Positions 27,695-36,757 of a stretch of DNA of 64,000 bases are shown piece after piece; position 1 is the first letter of the stretch, and every line of letters starts with the position of its first letter. The stretch comes from Flavobacterium sp. (GTDB taxonomy: Bacteria; Bacteroidota; Bacteroidia; Flavobacteriales; Flavobacteriaceae), in assembly GCA_012837155.1 (NCBI GenBank), contig CP051546.1:2793699-2857698 (forward strand). Direction: 5' to 3'. The notes below the pieces were generated by a model, which saw only the letters and a program-made list of their open reading frames with translations, did not search any database and was not told the DNA's origin. The translations under genes and the position numbers were made by a program.

Positions 27695-29066
27695 ATGACT
27701 TTCAAAGAACAAATACAACAAGGAATTCCATCGATATTACCTAAACCAAGAGCATACGAATCAGCCATAAATCACGCTCCAAAACGAAAAGAAATCCTTT
27801 CGATTGAGGAAAAAAAATTAGCCCTTCGCAATGCGCTTCGCTATTTCGAACCACAACATCATGCCAAATTAATCAAGGAATTTGAAGCAGAATTAAACAC
27901 TTATGGTCGCATTTACATGTATCGTTTTCGCCCTGAGTATAAAATGCATGCTCGCCCTATTGCAGATTATCCCGGGAAATGCGAACAAGCAAAAGCGATT
28001 ATGCTCATGATTCAAAATAATCTGGATTATGCCGTGGCGCAACATCCTCACGAGTTGATTACTTATGGTGGTAATGGCGCCGTTTTTCAAAATTGGGCAC
28101 AATATTTACTGACCATGCAATACCTGTCCGAAATGACCGATGAGCAAACACTCACTATTTATTCGGGACACCCCATGGGACTCTTCCCTTCCCACAAAGA
28201 AGCGCCAAGAGTTGTGGTAACAAATGGCATGGTCATTCCCAACTATTCAAAACCAAATGATTGGGAGAAAATGAATGCGCTTGGCGTTTCTCAATACGGA
28301 CAAATGACCGCCGGAAGCTATATGTACATTGGACCACAAGGAATTGTTCACGGAACCACAATTACCGTTTTGAATGGTTTTCGGAAAATAAAAACCAACC
28401 CCGAAGGCGGCTTATTTGTCACTTCGGGATTGGGCGGAATGAGTGGTGCACAACCAAAAGCCGGAAACATTGCTGGTTGCATTACTGTTTGTGCCGAAGT
28501 CAATCCAAAAATCACACACATTCGCCATAGTCAGGGCTGGATAAATGAAGTTATTGAAGACTTAGATGAACTAGTTAAAAGAGTCGCTTTGGCAAAAGCC
28601 AATAAAGAAATTGTTTCCATCGCTTATTTGGGAAATGTTGTAGATGTTTGGGGAAAATTCGATCAGGAAAACATTTATATCGATTTAGGTTCCGACCAAA
28701 CCTCGCTACACAATCCTTGGGCTGGAGGCTATTATCCCATAGGGATTTCGTTTGAAGATGCCAACGAAATGATGGCCAATAATCCTGATTTATTCAAGGA
28801 AAAAGTACAAGAAACACTTCGTCGTCATACTAATGCTATTAATAAACATACTGCAAAAGGAACTTATTTTTTTGATTATGGAAATGCGTTTTTGCTTGAA
28901 GCTTCTCGTGCTGGAGCTGATGTTATGGCCGAAAACGGAATCGATTTCAGGTATCCAAGTTATGTTCAGGATATTATGGGTCCAATGTGTTTTGATTACG
29001 GATTTGGTCCTTTCCGTTGGGTTTGTGCCTCAGGAAATCCTGAAGATTTACAAAAAACAGATGCTA
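27695..29066 (+). pseudogene. hutU: Urocanate hydratase, 5' part (456 codons), cut by IS630
   Basis: Urocanase converts urocanate to imidazolone propionate in histidine breakdown. Seen: ITYGGNGAVFQNWAQYLLTM, TSGLGGMSGAQPKAGNIAGC and PFRWVCASGNPEDLQKTDA. The gene stops at the TA of GATGCTA (29065-29066), where the IS630 element begins. The following in-frame codons to 29143 belong to the IS. The missing 204 codons lie at 31727-32338 on the other strand, and together they make a normal protein of about 660 residues. The gene is non-functional as assembled. Confidence 0.93.
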
Positions 29067-29143
29067 AGTACTTGAAAATAATTAGTAATACATTTTTATT
29101 TTTGACATATTTTTCGTATATTTATATTTTAAATACGACATAA

Positions 29144-29551
29144 ATGAGATATGTAGAATTATTAGAGGAGGAAAAAAAAGTAGTGGATTATTTGTATAGA
29201 AACTCCCCTAATTCGGTAGTCAGGGAGCGCTGTATGTTTCTAAAACTTTCTGTTGACAAAAAATCCATAATGGAAATTTCTAGAATTATGAAGGTTGGAA
29301 GATTACGAGTAACATTGTTTTTTAATGCTTGGGAAATGGCTAAAACATTAAAAGACAAACAGGAAACATTAGGCGTTAAAAAAGGTCGTGGCGCAAAATT
29401 AAAACTAAAAAAAGTAGCTGACCTAATACCTGAACTAGTAAAGGAAAACAGTAGAAATTTGAATGTGGTTTTGGATATTTTAGAGCGAGAGCATCAAATA
29501 AAAATAACAAAACAAACACTCATAAATTTTTTAAAAGAGACTAAAATATAA
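29144..29551 (+). CDS. IS630 transposase orfA (DNA-binding part), copy A
   Basis: 135 residues of HTH type: KKSIMEISRIMKVGRLRVTL looks like the recognition helix region, then REHQIKITKQTLINFLKET. It is identical at protein level in all three copies. It ends at TAA just before the DDE-encoding frame. Confidence 0.88.
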   Translation: MRYVELLEEEKKVVDYLYRNSPNSVVRERCMFLKLSVDKKSIMEISRIMKVGRLRVTLFFNAWEMAKTLKDKQETLGVKKGRGAKLKLKKVADLIPELVKENSRNLNVVLDILEREHQIKITKQTLINFLKETKI

Positions 29552-29573
29552 ATGGATAAGATGCCGTAAATCT

Positions 29574-30147
29574 TTGAAAAAAAAACGTTGTGAGAGCGCT
29601 TTTCTAAATTCAAAAAAGGAATTGGATAAATTGTCACAATTAAATCAGGAACAATACATTGACTTATATTACGGTGACGCAAGTCATTTTAGTTTAGTGC
29701 CGAATGTTCCGTATGCTTGGCAAGCTGAAGGAGAACCTATTTTATTGCCTGCAATTCGGGGGAAAAGCGTAAGTGTTTTTGGTTTAATGAATACATTGGG
29801 TAATTTGGTTTTGATATTTTTGAAACAACAATAAATTCTGAAAAGATGATTGTCTTTTTGACAAATTTGTTGAGAATATAACTAAAAAAACAGTTGTGGT
29901 TTTGGATAACTCTTCGCTTCATACCAGTAAGAAATTCAAAGAAAAAATCAAAGAATGGGAAGAGTTAGATTTACTTATTTATTTTATTCCACCTTACTCG
30001 CCAGAATTGAACTTAATTGAAATCTTGTGGAGATTTGTTAAATATAAATGGTTAAAATTTGAGGCTTATACTTCATTTGAAAATTTAAAATTGAACCTAA
30101 ATGATGTTTTGAATGGGTTTGGAACAAAATGTATTATTAATTTTTAG
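29574..30147 (+). pseudogene. IS630 transposase orfB (DDE domain), copy A, frameshifted
   Basis: DDE domain with YGDASHFSLVPNVPYAWQ (first Asp), VVLDNSSLHTSKKF (second Asp) and FIPPYSPELNLIEILWRF (Glu). Compared with copy B it lacks one T at about 29811-29814 and one T at about 29854-29858, breaking the frame twice. Both losses are in T homopolymers, so sequencing error is likely. Confidence 0.85.
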
Positions 30148-30155
30148 AATGTACT

Positions 30156-30389
30156 TACCAGTAAGAAATTCAAAGAAAAAATCAAAGAATGGGAAGAGTT
30201 AGATTTACTTATTTATTTTATTCCGCCTTACTCGCCAGAATTGAACTTAATTGAAATCTTGTGGAGATTTGTTAAATATAAATGGTTAAAATTTGAGGCT
30301 TATACTTCATTTGAAAATTTAAAATTGAACCTAAATGATGTTTTGAATGGGTTTGGAACAAAATGTATTATTAATTTTTAGAATGTACT
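30156..30389 (+). repeat. Second, partial IS630 3' end (234 bp)
   Basis: This 234-bp stretch repeats 29922-30155 with one base change (CCACC to CCGCC) and ends at the same IS terminus followed by TA. It begins at TACCAGTAAG, i.e. at an internal TA of the element. It is best explained as the residue of an older IS630 copy into which copy A inserted, or as a tandem duplication. Confidence 0.85.
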
Positions 30390-30448
30390 TAAATATTTAT
30401 TATTTGATTGTCTATTAATTTCAGGATATTTGCTTTAAGCTTTAAAGG

Positions 30449-31098
30449 ATGAATATAAAAATTGCCATTGTAGATGATAATTCTTTCTTAATCAAAACGG
30501 TTCAAGAAAAACTGTCTTTTTTGAAGATTTTTCTTTGAAATTCACGGCCAATAATGGGCTTGATTTAATCGAAAAATTAGAAAAAAGCCATGCCGTCGAT
30601 TTGATTTTAATGGATATTGAAATGCCTAAGATGAATGGTATTGAAGCCACAGAAATAATAAAAAATAAATATCCAGGAATAAAAATTATTATGCTTACGG
30701 TTTTTGATAATGATGAAAATATTTTTAAATCCATAAAAGCAGGAGCCGATGGTTATTTGCTTAAGGAAGTAAATCCAAAAGATTTGCGTCAGGGGATACT
30801 AGATACTATGAGCGGAGGAGCTGCAATGACACCTTCGATAGCGATGAAAACCTTGAAGTTGTTTCGGAATTCAACTGTTTTAGAAGAGATTCAAAATAAA
30901 GAAGAATACCATTTAACGTCACGTGAAATCGAAGTGCTAGAACAATTAAGCAAAGGATTAAAATACAATGCTATTGCCCATAATTTATTTATTTCTGAAG
31001 GAACTATTCGCAAGCACGTCGAAAATGTTTATACTAAATTACAAGTTCATAACAAGCTCGAAGCCATTCAAAAAGCAAAAAGAAATAATTTGATTTAG
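30449..31098 (+). CDS. LuxR/NarL-type response regulator (apparent frameshift)
   Basis: The start MNIKIAIVDDNSFLIKTVQEK is followed by a break in a T-run near 30515-30525 (six T for seven). The frame resumes LKFTANNGLDLIEKL with phospho-acceptor motif LILMDIEMPKMNG, GYLLKEVNP, and a LuxR HTH (LTSREIEVLEQLSKGL ... ISEGTIRKHVENVYTKL). Repaired length is about 216 residues. It lies just downstream of the IS630 pair, which may have removed its original upstream region. No cognate kinase is visible. Confidence 0.85.
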
Positions 31099-31118
31099 GG
31101 ATAAAATTGGTGTATTCA

Positions 31119-31160
31119 TAAAAGTAAAACCGCAACATTCCTGCTGCGGTTTTACTTTTA
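31119..31160. terminator. Bidirectional terminator after the response regulator
   Basis: AAAAGTAAAACCGCA pairs with TGCGGTTTTACTTTT around a 10-nt loop. It lies between convergent genes. Confidence 0.88.
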
Positions 31161-31180
31161 TAAGCTACTGATTATTCAGT

Positions 31181-31708
31181 TTATTTCTTTGCTGGTGGGT
31201 ATTGTGCTAATATTTTTGCAACAAATTCATTGATTAGGGCTTCTTTTTTAGAGCGGTTTTGGGTTAAATAACCTACTCCTTCGCCTTCCCAGACTAATTC
31301 TTTTTTCTTGGCGTCGATTAAATCAATGTAAAGTGTTCCCTCGGTTGAAGTGTTTATATAATTTCGTCCTCCCCATAAATAAGGATTCCAGCCCCAGCCG
31401 TAGCCCCAGCCAACATTAAATTGAGATACGTCGACTTTTTCTCTTTCCTTGGTGAAAATATTTATCAATAAATCTGGACTTTCACTTTTGGTCATTCCTT
31501 TTTTGCTGAGTTCTAAATCAATAGCTTGAAGGATTCGTTTTTTATCTAATTCTGAAATTTGTGCCTTATCAATTCCTCTTCTATGAAAAGCATACGTTTT
31601 GTATTGATTAAAATCGACACCTTTATCAAAATCAGAATACACACTAATCGAACCGCAGGAGCTCAAGAATAAAAGAAGTAAAATGGGGAATAATTTAATT
31701 GTTTTCAT
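31181..31708 (-). CDS. DUF4136 lipoprotein
   Basis: 175 residues. It has a lipoprotein signal (LLLLFLSSC), SDFDKGVDFNQYKTYAF near the N-terminus and LYIDLIDAKKKELVWEGEG, both characteristic of DUF4136. Envelope protein of unknown function. On the same strand and 18 bp from the hutU 3' fragment, so it sat downstream of hutU before the rearrangement. Confidence 0.85.
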   Translation of the reverse strand: MKTIKLFPILLLLFLSSCGSISVYSDFDKGVDFNQYKTYAFHRRGIDKAQISELDKKRILQAIDLELSKKGMTKSESPDLLINIFTKEREKVDVSQFNVGWGYGWGWNPYLWGGRNYINTSTEGTLYIDLIDAKKKELVWEGEGVGYLTQNRSKKEALINEFVAKILAQYPPAKK

Positions 31709-31726
31709 CTTTTTTTTGTTTTAAAA

Positions 31727-32338
31727 TTAAATTTGGAACAAATTTTCGTCAACTCTATTAGGGATGGTAACCTTTAATAAAGGTTGCGTTTTCATGGCCC
31801 TTTTTATAGCAAAAAGAGCTCCTTCATTTCGCGCCCAACTTCTTCTTGAAATCCCATTGTTGACATCCCAAAAAAGCATTGATTCTATGCGTTTTGAAGC
31901 TTCTTTTGTGCCATCAAGAACCATACCAAATCCGCCATTTATTGCCTCTCCCCAGCCTACGCCTCCTCCATTATGGATAGAAACCCAAGTGGCACCACGA
32001 AAACTATCTCCTATCACGTTTTGTATTGCCATATCAGCAGTAAAACGAGACCCATCGTAGATGTTTGAAGTTTCTCGATACGGAGAATCTGTTCCTGAAA
32101 CGTCATGGTGATCACGACCTAAAATTACTGTTCCAATTTTACCTTTGGCGATAGCCTGATTAAAAGCTTCGGCGATTTTCATTCTTCCTTCGGCATCGGC
32201 ATAAAGTATTCGGGCTTGTGAGCCAACGACTAATTTATTTTCCTGAGCGCCTTTTATCCAATGAATATTGTCCTGCATTTGCTGCTGAATTTCTGCTGGA
32301 GAATTTTTTTTCATTTCTTCCAAACTTCACAGGCAATA
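31727..32338 (-). pseudogene. hutU: Urocanate hydratase, 3' part, inverted
   Basis: It encodes IACEV...EEMKKNSPAEIQQQMQD, RILYADAEGRMKIAEAF, GRDHHDVSGTDSPYRE and SIHNGGGVGWGEAINGGFGM, the urocanase C-terminal catalytic region. It begins at the TA of CTTATTGCC (32337-32338). Joined at that TA to the 5' part (…GATGC-TA-TTGCC…) it restores an unbroken reading frame, so no hutU sequence was lost. One T is missing in GAAGTTTGG. Confidence 0.92.
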
Positions 32339-32448
32339 AGGTCAGATGAAAATTTAATCAACTTACTTGCCCATTGAACTTGTTGTGCTTCAATAGAAAA
32401 TAGAGAAAAGAAAACAGAAAACAGAATAAATAACGGGGTCTTTTTCAT
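32339..32448 (-). pseudogene. 5' remnant of a secreted protein gene, fused to hutU 3' part
   Basis: 37 codons: a signal peptide (MKKTPLFILFSVFFSLFSIEA) and mature start QQVQWASKLIKFSSDL, then the frame enters hutU sequence at the TA. The mature start recalls flavobacterial OmpA-family outer membrane proteins, but this is from memory and weak. The rest of the gene is not in this window. Confidence 0.6.
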
Positions 32449-32463
32449 ATCCTTTCATTTAGA

Positions 32464-32494
32464 AAAAGGTTGCAGAAATTTCTACAACCCTTTT
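32464..32494 (-). terminator. Terminator after the PQQ-propeller gene
   Basis: GGTTGCAGAAAT/ATTTCTACAACC forms a near-perfect stem with flanking A and T runs, about 28 bp after the stop at 32522. Confidence 0.7.
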
Positions 32495-32521
32495 CGTTCA
32501 CAACTAAAAACGCTTAATTGT

Positions 32522-34363
32522 TTACCTTAATTTTTTCGACTTTTTACCTTTAAAAGCAAATATATATTCTCCATCATCTGTAATATCTATTCCATTGCCA
32601 TATTGAGGACTTCCTCCTTTTCCTTTAGACTGAACCGAACCTTTGGTTTCTCCATTAGTCATATCGACACCATAAATGATATTTTTGCTATTGCGTTGGT
32701 CTCTCAAAAAATAATTATTGCCTATATGATAGAAATAATCTACCCCTTTTATTTTGTCTGTCGCATAAGCTCTTGAACCGTCTTTTTTATGATAAGATGC
32801 TAATCCTTTTTCTGAAAGCACCACAACTTTATCTCCAAAATCAATTACGTCAGTAGCTTTTCCAACTCCTGCATCGTTATTTTTTACATCAAACAACTGA
32901 TTTCCAGACACTATGTCGTAACCATAAAACTCGTCGCCATCGCCTACAAAAACTGTTTTGTTATCGTCAATAATTAAATCGGTAATGCGTTTGTCAAATT
33001 TTTCAGAACGCCATGAAGTGGTTCCTGTCTTATCATCTAGCGCAATGACGCTATTTTTTTGAGCCTTATAATCCCAATAGATATAAGGAACCCATTGTTT
33101 TTCAGTTCCTCCACCATATCCACCAAGTGCCATTAAAGCACCTCCAGTTGTGGCTACTGTTTCTAGTCTAAACTCTTGTACTTGCACTTTTCCACCAACT
33201 TGCACCATCACTTTATCGCCAGTTCTGTAAATATTGGGCATACAAAACGCTCCTGTTATTTTTTCTGATGCCCAAAGTAACTTTCCTGATTCTAAGTCGT
33301 GTTTTTCGACATATTTAGTTCTATCTCTTGTTCCTAACATAACAAGGTAAACAGCATTGTCTGTAAATAATGGATCTGCAAGGGTTCTGTATATTTTGGA
33401 TCTTTTGCCTCCGCTAAACAGTCCTCCGTTTGCCCCTTGCATATCATTTTCATATCGAGCTTCCCAAAGTTTTTGACCGTTATTCATATCATAAACCTGT
33501 AAACCATCTAAATACATAAAAAGTTTATCGCCTTTTATCCATAAATCAACAATCGCTCTGCGAGTAACCAATTCTTTTTCGATTGTACCCAAAAATGTTG
33601 CATCCCAAATAACATCTCCATTAGAAGCATTTATCTTTACGAGTTGATTTTTGAATCCTGCAAACAATGCTCCTAGCGCCGTTGGTTTAAAATTTAACAT
33701 TACGATTTCATTTTTCTTGGCATCATAAACATATTTACCAACGCCTCCTTTAAAACGATTCGTTTCCCAAATTTTCTCTCCTGTTTTTGCCTTAACCAAT
33801 ACAACAGACGCCCGTTGAGAGATTAAAAAAGCATCCAATTCATCAATATATTTTACAGTTTCTAGCTCGCCATCATCAGATCCTGATTGATCTTTGTTTT
33901 TGTCTTTTGGTATAAGATTTTGATATAATTCTGAATTCCATAATTCTTTCCCTGTCGCCATATCAATAACTGCAACCCTATCAGTACCTAGCTTTCTAGC
34001 ATCAAAAAGGAATAAATATCCTCCTCCTTTTTTGTAAACTACAAATTGACTTTCTGAATTGTTGGTATTATTAGTAGTGATTTTTTTATAATCGCCACTC
34101 CACATCGTTTTTCCGTCCGAACTTAAGACCGATGCTGAATTATCATCTGTTCCAATGATGTAATCTCCATTACTGTCGCAATACGCTATTCGCGTTGCTT
34201 TATTATCAAATTCTGATTCCCAAACTGTAGCAAAACTGCCCGTTTTTTTGCCTGCCGATTTTCCGCTTCCAGTTACTTTTCCTAAAAGCTTGCCAAATTG
34301 TGCCGAAGCTGGCAATGTTCCCATCATACAAATGGTCAACATGAGTACTAATGATTTTTTCAT
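32522..34363 (-). CDS. PQQ-like beta-propeller secreted protein
   Basis: 613 residues. It has a signal peptide ending ASAQ near residue 21, then repeats of the PQQ/quinoprotein type: SSDGKTMWSGDY, DMATGKELWNSE, KAKTGEKIWETN, NASNGDVIWDAT, DMNNGQKLWEARY, DLESGKLLWASE, DDKTGTTSWRSE. These form an extracytoplasmic propeller. No dehydrogenase active site is seen, so a BamB-like scaffold or binding role is more likely than catalysis; that remains inference. It is followed upstream by a small secreted protein gene on the same strand. Confidence 0.8.
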   Translation of the reverse strand: MKKSLVLMLTICMMGTLPASAQFGKLLGKVTGSGKSAGKKTGSFATVWESEFDNKATRIAYCDSNGDYIIGTDDNSASVLSSDGKTMWSGDYKKITTNNTNNSESQFVVYKKGGGYLFLFDARKLGTDRVAVIDMATGKELWNSELYQNLIPKDKNKDQSGSDDGELETVKYIDELDAFLISQRASVVLVKAKTGEKIWETNRFKGGVGKYVYDAKKNEIVMLNFKPTALGALFAGFKNQLVKINASNGDVIWDATFLGTIEKELVTRRAIVDLWIKGDKLFMYLDGLQVYDMNNGQKLWEARYENDMQGANGGLFSGGKRSKIYRTLADPLFTDNAVYLVMLGTRDRTKYVEKHDLESGKLLWASEKITGAFCMPNIYRTGDKVMVQVGGKVQVQEFRLETVATTGGALMALGGYGGGTEKQWVPYIYWDYKAQKNSVIALDDKTGTTSWRSEKFDKRITDLIIDDNKTVFVGDGDEFYGYDIVSGNQLFDVKNNDAGVGKATDVIDFGDKVVVLSEKGLASYHKKDGSRAYATDKIKGVDYFYHIGNNYFLRDQRNSKNIIYGVDMTNGETKGSVQSKGKGGSPQYGNGIDITDDGEYIFAFKGKKSKKLR

Positions 34364-34387
34364 AATCTTGCGTTTTTAGTTAATGAT

Positions 34388-34762
34388 TTAAAATGTAATA
34401 GTATAGCGCACTTTATAGCGCTGTTGCTTTTGTAGTTTAAAATAAAATTTATGATCTAAAATATAGTCCGACATAAAATTGATAAAATCGATGTTTTTTA
34501 TATCGCTATCTACTTTGAAGAATGAAGCAACTTTACCGCTCTGAATCACTCCAATATCTACAGTCATCGTTCCTGAAACTTCTTTGAATTTCTTGTTCTT
34601 CTTTTTTATGAAGCTTTCTGAATGAAATTCGGCATCGATTTCTTTGGTTACCATTTCAGCTACTTCTTCCTCATCTGTCAGTACTTTTTTTTGTGAAAAA
34701 GCAGTTGTAGAAAACAGCAATAGAAACAGACCAATAAAAATAACAAGTTGGTGTTTTTTCAT
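34388..34762 (-). CDS. Small secreted hypothetical protein
   Basis: 124 residues with a signal peptide ending TTAFSQ at about residue 23. The rest is charged (EFHSESFIKKKNKKFKEVSG, YYIL-like C-terminus YKVRYTITF). I do not recognise a family; the ending resembles proteins carrying a TonB-C-like strand. It is 24 bp upstream of the propeller gene, probably in the same operon. Confidence 0.6.
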   Translation of the reverse strand: MKKHQLVIFIGLFLLLFSTTAFSQKKVLTDEEEVAEMVTKEIDAEFHSESFIKKKNKKFKEVSGTMTVDIGVIQSGKVASFFKVDSDIKNIDFINFMSDYILDHKFYFKLQKQQRYKVRYTITF

Positions 34763-34844
34763 AATGATTTGATTTGAAAATGAATACTTTACAAATCTGT
34801 ATCAAATATGAAATGAAAACAATACGAAGAAATACGTATTTTTT

Positions 34845-35794
34845 TTAGAAAGTGATTCTAGGAAATTGTTTTTGAATTAAAGTAATTTTGTTGTGAAGTT
34901 TGGACAAAAATTGCTGGTGACTTTCAGAATTTAGATGAAATGGCCTATGTGCTAATCCTTTTTGAATACTTTCGATTTCCTGCATTAACAATAGGCTTTC
35001 ATCAGAAATAGTTGTTTCATAAAATCGTTGCCAAATATAATCTATCGCCACCTGGTTGGGATGCAACATATCCTCGGCATAAAAACGATACTCTCGAAGT
35101 TCATCCATCATAATTTCGTAACTAGGAAAATAATTATAAATGGTAAGTTGTGAATGACGGGTGGAGTGTAATGCAGCAATTAAATGTGCTTTGCTAACTT
35201 GGTTTTCTACAAAACCATCCTTGATGTGGCGAACGGGCGAAACCGTGAAAATAATTTTTCCATTAGGATTCACTTTTGAATTAATGCAATGGTGTTTTGA
35301 ATCGATTTTTCGATAGTTTCAACCGATAAAATTTCTTTACTAAACTGCTTTTGCGGCACTTTATGACAATTAGCAACAATAGCATTAGTATCTAAATTAC
35401 TGTAAACCCAAGAAGTTCCGTAAGTAATTATAAAATGAGTAGCTTCAGTAATTTTTTGATGTGTTAATTCTAGCATTTCATTCAAATTAGCAATCAATTC
35501 GGTTGCACTAGAACGACTCAAATCCGAATGAACATCAAAACAATACCAACGTTCGTTATGAAAAAAAATATCTTTTTCGGTAAAAAATTCAAGATGAATG
35601 GCTTTCGAAATAATTTTTTCTATTGCCAATGGATGAAACAAAATTCCAAAAGGATTACAAGTATTTTGAAACTTAAAATAGTCCAACTTCTTCGCCATAT
35701 TTTCAGCAAAACAAGAACCAAAAGAAACAATTTTAGAATGATAATCTATTGGAAATTTACTTTTTGGAATGGATATTTTGGTTCTGAAATTCAT
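34845..35794 (-). CDS. GSCFA domain protein (apparent frameshift)
   Basis: The name-giving motif is IVSFGSCFAENMAKKLDY near residue 24, followed by FHPLAIEKII and FIITYGTSWVY. The frame breaks at about 35267-35270 (IALIQK then stop; one A missing) and resumes NPNGKIIFTVSPVRHIKDG and EDMLHPNQVAIDYIW. Repaired length is about 316 residues. GSCFA proteins resemble SGNH/GDSL hydrolases and the late DxxH (here DMLHPNQ) fits that fold; the substrate is unknown. Confidence 0.85.
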
Positions 35795-35805
35795 AGAAAG
35801 AGAGG

Positions 35806-36600
35806 TTAAACCAAAATTTTATTGGTAAAAATAGTGCGATTTTTATAATAAGAACTCCCATTAATCATAACCAAATTCTCGCCAGCCTGCTCAGTTGGAC
35901 AACCTTGCGAATCGTATTTATATTCTCTTTTATACAAATTAGCCGAAGATGATATTTGGTTATTTACAGTTGTACTGGTATACACCGCAATTATTCTACA
36001 ATTATTGGATGAAATTGTTTCATTATGGTCTAGCAGTTTTGCGTATCCCAATATATTCGTAAGCGAATTTATCTTAGTATCATATTCATAACTTAGACTA
36101 TAACTCGACAAAATTCCTGAATCGAGATTATCAAACACTCTTTCGTCTTTAACGAGATTTTTATTTTGAAAATACAATACCCCATGAAATTCTTTTACTG
36201 ATTGAGCCCCTGCATTTGTGAGTGTTTTTTCATACGAAATAGTTCCGTCTAAATTATGAATATAATTTATAGTATACTGATTCGATGATTTTGCCCTAAC
36301 TAACAAATCATCCACATAACTATATTCTACGGTACTAAGCGACTGATTTGTTTTGTCTAGAGTGGCTATTTTTGTAACGAGTCCAGCGGTATATGTAAAA
36401 TCTATATGCTTGTTATTTCTATCAATACTAACGATTTTATCTTCATTATAAGTATAAAAAGTGGTTGCTGAAATTCCATCAGCCGAGGTTTCGACTAATG
36501 ATTTTAGTAGTTTTGTCGTGTCTAAATTACTGGTCGTACAAGAATAAAGAAAGAGAAAAAAAATCGAAAAGACCCAGTATGTATATTTTATTTTTTTCAT
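35806..36600 (-). CDS. Hypothetical lipoprotein with YD-like repeats
   Basis: 264 residues. It has a lipoprotein signal (FLFLYSC at about residues 15-21). The body has strands such as YTYNEDKIVSIDRNNKHIDF, FTYTAGLVTKI, EYSYVDDLLVRAKS and EYKYDSQGCPTE that resemble YD/Rhs-type beta repeats. No function can be assigned. It is 12 bp upstream of the GSCFA gene, which suggests co-transcription. Confidence 0.6.
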   Translation of the reverse strand: MKKIKYTYWVFSIFFLFLYSCTTSNLDTTKLLKSLVETSADGISATTFYTYNEDKIVSIDRNNKHIDFTYTAGLVTKIATLDKTNQSLSTVEYSYVDDLLVRAKSSNQYTINYIHNLDGTISYEKTLTNAGAQSVKEFHGVLYFQNKNLVKDERVFDNLDSGILSSYSLSYEYDTKINSLTNILGYAKLLDHNETISSNNCRIIAVYTSTTVNNQISSSANLYKREYKYDSQGCPTEQAGENLVMINGSSYYKNRTIFTNKILV

Positions 36601-36757
36601 AAATGATAAAACCGCGTGCTTCTTTAGTAAAATAATAAGATTTGTAACGCTTTATAAAAGCAAACCTAAAAAACCAAAATAAATCGCACAATATTCATCG
36701 ATACAAACCCAATATTTCTGTTGAACTGCTATCTAGACTAGCATTACTATTTTTTAT

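Larger units (their letters stand above)
29067..30155 (+). mobile_element. IS630-family element, copy A (1089 bp)
   Basis: Bounded by AGTACTTG on the left and GAATGTACT on the right, flanked by TA on both sides as expected for IS630/Tc1-type transposition. Copies B (57869-58959) and C (59184-60272) define the ends by sharing nothing outside them. Ends form a short, weak inverted repeat (AGTAC[T/A]T). Two T-runs are one base shorter than in copy B. Confidence 0.93.
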
